NCBI GenBank assembly: GCA_013339895.1
Contig: JABACO010000001.1
Location: 23,894,780 to 23,958,779, forward strand
Reading direction: 5' to 3'
Source: Ephydatia muelleri
Taxonomy: Eukaryota > Porifera > Demospongiae > Spongillida > Spongillidae
Length of the DNA stretch: 64,000 nucleotides
This document shows positions 56,721-64,000 of the stretch, piece after piece. The stretch's first letter is position 1, and every line of letters begins with the position of its first letter. The notes below the pieces were generated by a model. It was not told the DNA's origin. It saw nothing but the letters and a program-made list of their open reading frames with translations, and ran no database searches. Both the position numbers and the translations under genes were made by a program.

Positions 56721-58095
56721 CACCTAATATCTCTAGTTGCTCTTCTACGCTTAAATCAATATATCATTGAAGCTAGAGTAATGAACAATTTAACTTCTGC
56801 AGATGCTAAGCGCATGAAGTTCACTAACCGCACACCTCTAAATGTTTCAATTTAGAATGGGAGTGTGTCCCACTAGTGGTTGAGGCTTTCAGAGCTTGGG
56901 ACAAGCACACTTTCTCTTCTTGGCTACATTTCCCACAAATCAATTGAATTGCACACTATATACGCCATGCTGAAACACCCATCTTGTTCATTCCAATGCC
57001 GAGGCATTTCTGGACCTGGCTGCGTGTCTTTGATGTCACTGACGTCGTTGATGATAGTTTGTGTTCATGTTTCTATGCATACATGTATGTATCTATATTA
57101 TAATAAAGTAAATCAACTTTATGACAGATACTCCGGTTCTCAGTGTGTAAGAAGCAAAGGTAATAGCATCTGGTCATCACCACTCATTTGCTGGTCTTCC
57201 CTAGATTGTCAGCTATATGTGGAAGAGGCAACATTTGCAGAGAACGCGCTTTGTGAGGACACCACTGAAATGTATTTTCAGCTTTATGGCATATGTTTAC
57301 ACAACAAACTGTTCACAAATGCATTATGGGCCTATGGCAGGTACATTCCAACGGAACTAATCATTGCCAGGTCTCAGAAAATTCCACTTACAGTGACGAT
57401 GCACTAAGGCAGCATGTCGCAGAGAACTAGTACTACTATATTCCCCATATTCATTGAGTTGCATGCCTATAGTTTCTCGGAGCAATAAATAAGTCTATTT
57501 CAGCATACCCTCCAGCGTATCGGCATTTTCTGGTGTTACATCATGCTTCCTGCATGTGGCAGCAATCAAACTGCAGCTGTGCAAATCATACATAACACTG
57601 CTGACGCCTAAATTTTGCCTCTGCCCCATTAAGGTTAGATGTCTGGTCGCCAACACTCACCTACCTGTGTACGCTTTGAAAATACAGTTTCTTGCACATC
57701 ATGGGAGAGAGAGCGACATATCTGAGTACAGAATATGGATGTGCAAACCGCATTTAGCAACACTAGAAAGCACTTGTGTACCAGCTACTGTGTTCCAGAG
57801 GAACAGTAAGAGCTTATGAACGATGCTGTAGTATTAGGCACTAAGTTCCAGGCACTAACAACCCTGGGTCCTTCACAATACAACACGTAAAGGATAACAA
57901 TCGGTACATGTATATAACTGCTCATAATGACAACAGAACAAAATATGCACACACCACTCATGTGCACAGTATCCCAAAAAAAACAGAGAGAAACTGTCTC
58001 AATACACAAAGGGATGGGGCATTATGCAAAGAGTCCTCTGCCACGGTTGACATCACAGAACAAAGGGATGGAAAAAGGACAAAGACTTGATGGCC
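56721..58095. other. Intergenic, no gene supported
   Basis: A 175-codon plus frame (56880-57407) has no recognisable motif and no coding-like features by eye. No RNA gene seen. Confidence 0.35.
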
Positions 58096-61000
58096 TCAGT
58101 CATACCTACATGCAGACACTGAGGAGTAGTCAAGCACCCCATTCAGTTTCTCGAAGGCCTGATCCTTGGCTTGTTTGAACCTGGTATCTGCACAGGGTGA
58201 AGAGCAGGTAAGAGTTAGGAAGAAGAGGGTGCGGATCAGGGTGTACATGTATGTCACTGTGTGGTATTGCATCAAGAGGTGTTGTGTTGGGAGGGCTTAA
58301 AAGTGGCTTCATTACATACCGATGATGAAACCAATAGGCTAATGTTCATTCACGTACACCTCTCTCTCTCATCCACCCCTTCCTCTACCTCTCCTTCCTC
58401 CCTCTCATCTACCCCTCCCTCCACCTCTCCCTCTCATCCACCCCTCCCTCTACCTCTCCCTCTCACCCACCCCTCCCTCTAACTCTCCCTCTCATCCACC
58501 CACCGGCTGTCAGTAGCACATTTCATTCAAACAAGTGAAGAATTACAGCATACATGTATTTACCATGCTGCTACCACTAATTCTATGCCACGTGAAGTAA
58601 CCTTTATAAGGGCTCAGCAGTAACCTCCCAAACACCAGGGAGTCATGCACTTACATCTCCCCTTCAAAGAGTCCAACTCGAGATGTGGACGCAGAGTGGC
58701 AACATCACTGTCAATGGACGTGAGCTTTGTTGTGAGGGTCTCCAGCTCGCTGCTATGCATGTCCCGCTTCATCTCGTACATGAGACGGTCCTGATGGCAA
58801 TTGTCCAAGTCCCTGGTCAGATCATTCACCTTCCTTGCAAAGCCTGTCTGGGCCGCTTTCTTCTTCTCGGCTTCCTTCTCCTGGACCTGCAAGGACCAAG
58901 AGGTTAAATACATCAATAATTATGTTTATTGAATGAGGAAAAAGAATCTTTATAGCACTAATTCATCAAGTACACTTAATTTAGGTAATTCATCATTGCA
59001 GGTAAGGTGAAGTCTGTATTTATTTTATCTTGAAATGAAACATAATAGTCTTGTTAGGACACAGTGACATCATAGAGGAGACATTGCAACAGTGACGTAC
59101 ACTCGTTTTGATCTGATCCAGGTTCATTTTGCAATCGTCCACGCCTGCCATGTGCTCAATGCTGGTTGCCAGGACGACATCCCTGAGGGCCAGCAGGCCT
59201 TCCACCTTGAGGTTCTCCAGCTTCTTCATCCACAGCTGCTTCCTCTTAAGAGCATCAGACATGATGGCATGTGTGCACTCTGAAGACAAAAGGTCGTCAA
59301 AAACAACAACCAATGGAAGTCTGCCACTGTCCTCAAACACCAGACCCTCCCTCTTCCCTATGTACCTCTTCTCCAACCACCCTCCTCCCTCACCCTCACC
59401 ACTACCAACACACACAGTACTATATTTAGATACAATTATCAAATCAACTTGTAAAATAAAAACCATGCCTCTGATTTTAACAAAAACTTTCCATATTCAT
59501 ATCTGAGGCACTTGATGTGTTTATTTGTTACAGGTTGAATTGATCTATCTCTACCATTGGATGCTACGCGTACCGTCCATCAAGTCCATTATCTTCAGTG
59601 AAGTGCTCGTCTTGTTCTGTAGTTGAGCTATGCTTGCCTTCCACTCATCAATGTTAGCTCTTGACTCTGCCAGTGCCTATGAATTGAAACATCTTCACCA
59701 CACTAACTGCAAATGCACTTCTGAGGTAAACAATAACTGCAAAAGCACAATTAAGTAGAAGAAACACATCGACTGCATAACATCCCACTGCACGTTATTA
59801 TAATAACTTATGATCTGCCTAGGATTTAAGGACTATAGTTAATAAATCAGCCATCTAACTGATATTAATATTAAAACTTAATTCCTTAAAACCTTTTTCT
59901 TCAACTCCTGATAAATCCAGTGAGTACACATGTACATGTGAGCAAGCCAATACACTGTAATTATGTACTAAGTGCTTTAAGATAAATTTTCAAAGCATTT
60001 CAAAAGCAAAACTTTGCGTGCATTTTTGGGCATGCATGCACTATTGCCAGTACTGACATATACCCTCCCTTCTCCTCCCCTTCTCCTTCTCCTCCCCTTC
60101 TCCTTCTCCTCCTCTTCTCCTCCTCCTCCTACACCCACTCATCCATCATCCCTCCTTCTCACCCTCCTTACCTCATCCACTTTCTGCTGCAGCTCTTTAC
60201 CCTCAGCCACCTCATCCCTCAGTTGGTTCTCCCTGGCCTTCAGCATCCTCAGCTCATCCTCCAGCTCCCTCTGTCTCCTCTTGTTCCTCTCCAGCTCCTC
60301 CAGCTTGCTCCTCTCCTCACGTGTGTAGTCATCTCTGGCCCTGTCCATGTGCTGCTGCAGCTGACCCAACCCATCCTCTGGAGGGAGGGGAGGAGGGAGA
60401 AGTCAAAGGATAAAAGAGAAGAGTGAAGAGAGAGGGAGAGAAGGGGAGAGAAGAGGTAGGAAGGGGAGAGAAGAGGAGAATAGGAGGGGAGAGAAGAGGA
60501 NNNNNNNNNNNNNNNNNNNNNNNNNNNNNNNNNNNNNNNNNNNNNNNNNNNNNNNNNNNNNNNNNNNNNNNNNNNNNNNNNNNNNNNNNNNNNNNNNNNN
60601 NNNNNNNNNNNNNNNNNNNNNNNNNNNNNNNNNNNNNNNNNNNNNNNNNNNNNNNNNNNNNNNNNNNNNNNNNNNNNNNNNNNNNNNNNNNNNNNNNNNN
60701 NNNNNNNNNNNNNNNNNNNNNNNNNNNNNNNNNNNNNNNNNNNNNNNNNNNNNNNNNNNNNNNNNNNNNNNNNNNNNNNNNNNNNNNNNNNNNNNNNNNN
60801 NNNNNNNNNNNNNNNNNNNNNNNNNNNNNNNNNNNNNNNNNNNNNNNNNNNNNNNNNNNNNNNNNNNNNNNNNNNNNNNNNNNNNNNNNNNNNNNNNNNN
60901 NNNNNNNNNNNNNNNNNNNNNNNNNNNNNNNNNNNNNNNNNNNNNNNNNNNNNNNNNNNNNNNNNNNNNNNNNNNNNNNNNNNNNNNNNNNNNNNNNNNN

Positions 61001-62160
61001 NNNNNNNNNNNNNNNNNNNNNNNNNNNNNNNNNNNNNNNNNNNNNNNNNNNNNNNNNNNNNNNNNNNNNNNNNNNNNNNNNNNNNNNNNNNNNNNNNNNN
61101 NNNNNNNNNNNNNNNNNNNNNNNNNNNNNNNNNNNNNNNNNNNNNNNNNNNNNNNNNNNNNNNNNNNNNNNNNNNNNNNNNNNNNNNNNNNNNNNNNNNN
61201 NNNNNNNNNNNNNNNNNNNNNNNNNNNNNNNNNNNNNNNNNNNNNNNNNNNNNNNNNNNNNNNNNNNNNNNNNNNNNNNNNNNNNNNNNNNNNNNNNNNN
61301 NNNNNNNNNNNNNNNNNNNNNNNNNNNNNNNNNNNNNNNNNNNNNNNNNNNNNNNNNNNNNNNNNNNNNNNNNNNNNNNNNNNNNNNNNNNNNNNNNNNN
61401 NNNNNNNNNNNNNNNNNNNNNNNNNNNNNNNNNNNNNNNNNNNNNNNNNNNNNNNNNNNNNNNNNNNNNNNNNNNNNNNNNNNNNNNNNNNNNNNNNNNN
61501 TAATGAGGAGGGGACATGGGGAGGGGACATGAGGGGACATGGGCAATGGGGAGGAGGGGACATGGGCAATGGGGAGGAGGGGACATGGGCGGAGGGGAGG
61601 GGACATGGGCAATGGGGAGGAGGGGACATGGGCGGAGGGGAGGGGACATGGGCAATGGGGAGGAGGGGACATGGGCGGAGGGGAGGGGACATGGGCAATG
61701 GGGAGGGGACATGGGCAATGGGGAGGAGAGGGGAGGGGACATGGGCAATGGGGAGGGGACATGGGCAATGGGGAGGGGACATGGGCAATGGGGAGGGGAC
61801 ATGGGGCATGAGGAGGGGGACATGGAAAGGGGACATAGAGAGGGGGTATAAAGAGGGGGGCATTTTCGTACTCAATATTGTGATGCATTCATCCATCAGC
61901 TTCTCAGCACTTTCCATGTTGGCTTTGTACCTCTCCCCCACCACCCTCTTCAGGGTCTTGTCATGTTCCTCCAGGGACCCTAGGCAATGGCGTTTGAGGT
62001 CAAAGGTGTCCCGGCTGGCAAACTCCCCGTAAGCAAAGGCATCAAAGATATACTCCAAGATCTGGCTGGCCTTGAACACCCCTGTGTGGTTCTCCCTCGC
62101 CATGGCAATGATTCGATCCACGTAGGCAACGACTTGGGCGGGAGGAACGTCTGCAATGTG

Positions 62161-62247
<87 letters not shown>

Positions 62248-63064
62248 TGTGTATATGTGTGTGTGTGTTATGTGTGTGTTGTGTGTGTGTGTGTTATGTG
62301 TGTGTGTGTGTGTTGTGTTGCATGTGCATGTTATTTGTTTTTGTAACTACAGGTTACAGGTTACCGAAAAGCTAATACATGCAAAACACGTTACACGCCA
62401 TCAACACATGCACCTTTCTCTCCATAAACAGAAGTACAGACATACCACTTTTCTTCGGAGCTGTGTTCGCGGCCTTTACAAACTCCGCCCTGTACTTCTC
62501 TATATCTTTGTCTGCATGAATAGGTGACGTTTTAAAATACATACACCACAACGTACGAAGAAGTAAATCAAAACATTTGTTTTTAACCCGCACCTAGCAC
62601 GTCCAGTTGTTGAACTTTCTGCATGCCCGAGTCCAACTCGTCCACGTCTTTGTAGTGAAGCTGCCCCTTGATGTTGTCGGACGCCGTACGTGCCTGTCCC
62701 GGGTGAGCAGTTGTCACCCATTTGCTCACACCACACGGTACACACGTACACACGAAAATACTACAATGGAGCCTCTAAATGCGGACACTTTAAGTGTCCT
62801 GCTTTAAAGGTGTCCTCTTTTTTTTCATGGGTTAGAACTTTCCGATGTCAATTGTTGGTACGTACTGACAGTGTCCTGTTTATCGAGGAGTCCTTATTTC
62901 AGTGGGTCCCGCATTTAGGGGTTCCAATGTACGTATGCACGCACGCACGCACGAACGCGCTACACACGCGCGCACAACACACGCCACACACACAAACATA
63001 CTTCATCCAAGTCCGGTCTCATGCTTTCATGCGACAGCTCTATAATACTATTGCAAGATACCAT
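58096..63064 (-). CDS. Multi-exon coiled-coil protein, family not recognised
   Basis: Exons from 5' on the minus strand are 63064-63002 (MVSCNSIIELSHES...), 62693-62594, 62511-62446 and 62150-61872. After the gap come 60377-60172, 59676-59574, 59279-59101, 58886-58655 and 58187-58106 or to a stop at 58096. Phases agree at each junction I could test. The N-terminal third is helical and globular-looking (VDRIIAMARENHTGVFKASQ, ILEYIFDAFAYGEF, DTFDLKRHCLGSLEEHDK). The rest is charged coiled coil (YTREERSKLEELERNKRRQR; VQEKEAEKKKAAQTGFARKV; LTTKLTSIDSDVATLRPHLE). An exon may be missing in the 60501-61500 N run. The start codon is preceded by an in-frame stop. I assign no function; a structural or scaffold protein is plausible. 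Its start lies close behind the 3' end of CDC123. Confidence 0.75.
58360..58500. repeat. Pyrimidine-rich minisatellite (CTCTCATCCACCCCTCC)n
   Basis: Irregular units of CTCTCCCTCT and CACCCCTCC in an intron of the minus-strand coiled-coil gene. Confidence 0.8.
60501..61500. other. Assembly gap (1000 N)
   Basis: Exactly 1000 undetermined bases, probably a scaffolding gap of arbitrary size. It lies between G/A-rich repeat DNA (60380-60500) and the minisatellite at 61501, inside an intron region of the coiled-coil gene. Confidence 1.
61501..61850. repeat. GGGGACATGGGCAATGGGGA minisatellite
   Basis: At least a dozen units of about 20-26 bp (GGGGACATGGGCAAT or GGGGACATGGGCGGA plus GGGGAGG). It is the likely reason for the adjacent assembly gap. 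Open frames across it are artefacts. Confidence 0.95.
62155..62330. repeat. (TG)n microsatellite
   Basis: A long TGTG tract with few interruptions, immediately beside the acceptor of the coiled-coil gene's exon at 62150. Confidence 0.95.
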
Positions 63065-63111
63065 AGCTCAGTCCGATAGCTGCTTGCTCGTACACACACT
63101 GACGATCCCCG

Positions 63112-63961
63112 TTACGTAACTATCACGTGGGTTAACGAGGGTAAATTAATCTTAACAAGGGGAACCCCCAGGGAGTTTACACGTATAACAATAACGAAAA
63201 TGTTGCTTTTCCTATTGATATGGTTCCTGCTTTGTAAGAAAAGCCTCCATTGCTTCGTATTCAAGGGCGTCCTAGAGCAGAACAGTATAATGACAGTTTC
63301 TAACACCAGGAATCTCCAAGCATACTGTAGGACAACCTTTGGCAGTCTGCATTGGTACAGATCCGATGGCCGCATGACTCCAGGTGACTCCACCACCCTC
63401 ACCACAGGCAACTCTGTATCTGAGGAGTTGTGGGGGCGTGGCAGGTCACGTGAGGTGGGTGGAGACAAAAGATGGTCCCTTACCCAACCTTGCTAGCTCC
63501 TCCCAAGTGAACAGCAGCGGGTCAGTCATTGGACAGAAAGGATTAAAGTCCATCAGCCGTACAGCACCCTACACAGGGCACACATCATCATTACACAGAT
63601 GCCACCACTCACTAACACAGATGCCACACTCACTAACACAACAACCTTTCAGCAGCTAAATAAACTTGGCACATTGTAATGCTTTGTCATCGTATTGCTT
63701 ATTACATCATCATTACATCATCTATACCTCATCGGTTCTGAACACATCCACCACATCTGGAGATCAAAAAGGGAGTGGTCACGGTTGAGCAGGGCGATCC
63801 AAGAAAGGGTGTGGCTTAGTTTAGGGGTTGTGGCTCACAGTTGGTATTGCAGAATCTTCCCTTCAGATATCTAGTAAAGAACTCCATCATGTCTTCGCTC
63901 AGCTGGTCCTTGTGTGAGACAACAAAGTCAAAGTGTTGTGTGTAGTGTCTCTGACTGATCC
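63112..63961 (-). CDS. CDC123: CDC123 (eIF2 assembly factor), 3' part
   Basis: CDC123 is a conserved ATP-grasp-fold protein that binds eIF2 gamma and helps assemble the eIF2 initiation complex in the cytosol. Four exons are visible on the minus strand. 63961-63839 reads ISQRHYTQHFDFVVSHKDQL then MMEFFTRYLKGRF. 63756-63728 reads VVDVFRTDE. 63568-63484 reads AVRLMDFNPFCPMTDPLLFT then WEELARL. The last starts at 63419 with DTELPVVRVVESPG and SDLYQCRLPK. The phases fit throughout. The DFNPF...DPLLFTWEEL block is the CDC123 signature, and the RLPK near the end matches the family's C-terminus. After RLPK the frame runs on to a stop at 63112 without similarity, so a further small exon (possible donor AAG|GTTGTC) may exist. 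The 5' half lies beyond the window. Confidence 0.95.
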
Positions 63962-64000
63962 CTTGGATGAGGGAGAGGAGGAGGTGAGGGCAGAGAGTGA

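Noticed and set aside
56880..57407. 175-codon plus-strand frame
   Set aside because: Composition is not protein-like over its length and no motif was found.
60249..62121. Very long minus-strand frames (519-572 codons) and a plus frame across 60423-61532
   Set aside because: They exist only because N bases were read as open sequence; their real parts are minisatellite or single exons.

Overview
The window is animal nuclear DNA from a gene-sparse, transposon-rich region. Genes have GT-AG introns, and microsatellites and inverted-repeat elements are everywhere. A Death-NACHT-LRR receptor together with DIRS, piggyBac, hAT and Ty3/gypsy elements fits a marine invertebrate. A demosponge is the best guess, because NLR families of this build are large there; echinoderm or cnidarian cannot be excluded from sequence alone.

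The main object is a plus-strand NLR-type innate immune receptor gene that may run from about 1.8 kb to 56.0 kb. Its 5' exons join without a frame break. The first exon (to 2029) encodes a hydrophobic N-terminus ending in a 2A ribosome-skipping motif (SGDVETNPGP). It is followed by a Death-domain exon (2676-2951), a 30-nt micro-exon (3706-3735) and a large NACHT exon (8754-10326). All three of these junctions are phase 1. From the NACHT exon onward every junction is phase 2: a series of 81-87-nt exons, one leucine-rich repeat each, lies at 10.4, 27.9-28.2, 35.3-36.3, 40.7, 47.3-47.5 and 50.7-51.3 kb. There are also 24-27-nt half-repeat micro-exons. A terminal exon (54365-56003) carries one more repeat and a tail of about 500 residues rich in Thr, Pro and Ser. 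A truncated twin of that terminal exon lies at 46891-47026, so the 27-56 kb part may be two tandem LRR blocks or genes. Only one NACHT exon is present.

The introns are packed with mobile DNA. They hold a family of 4-bp-TSD inverted-repeat elements (2100-2313, 3785-8043, 50180-50417), degraded hAT elements (14.3-14.7, 17.4-18.1 kb) and foldback elements (12.2-12.8, 15.3-16.1 kb). A two-gene DNA transposon with CAC...GTG ends (19995-26699) has its empty site preserved in a duplicate at 34.62 kb. There is also a hAT-type MITE (26983-27552), a DIRS-like retroelement (28.5-31.3 kb), Ty3/gypsy fragments and a block with perfect piggyBac ends (33136-40113). That block is inserted in a gypsy integrase and now contains LRR exons.

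The last 6 kb is different. On the minus strand are the 3' part of CDC123 (the eIF2 assembly factor; 63.1-64.0 kb) and a multi-exon coiled-coil gene I do not recognise (58096-63064). The latter is interrupted by a 1000-base run of N placed inside a minisatellite.
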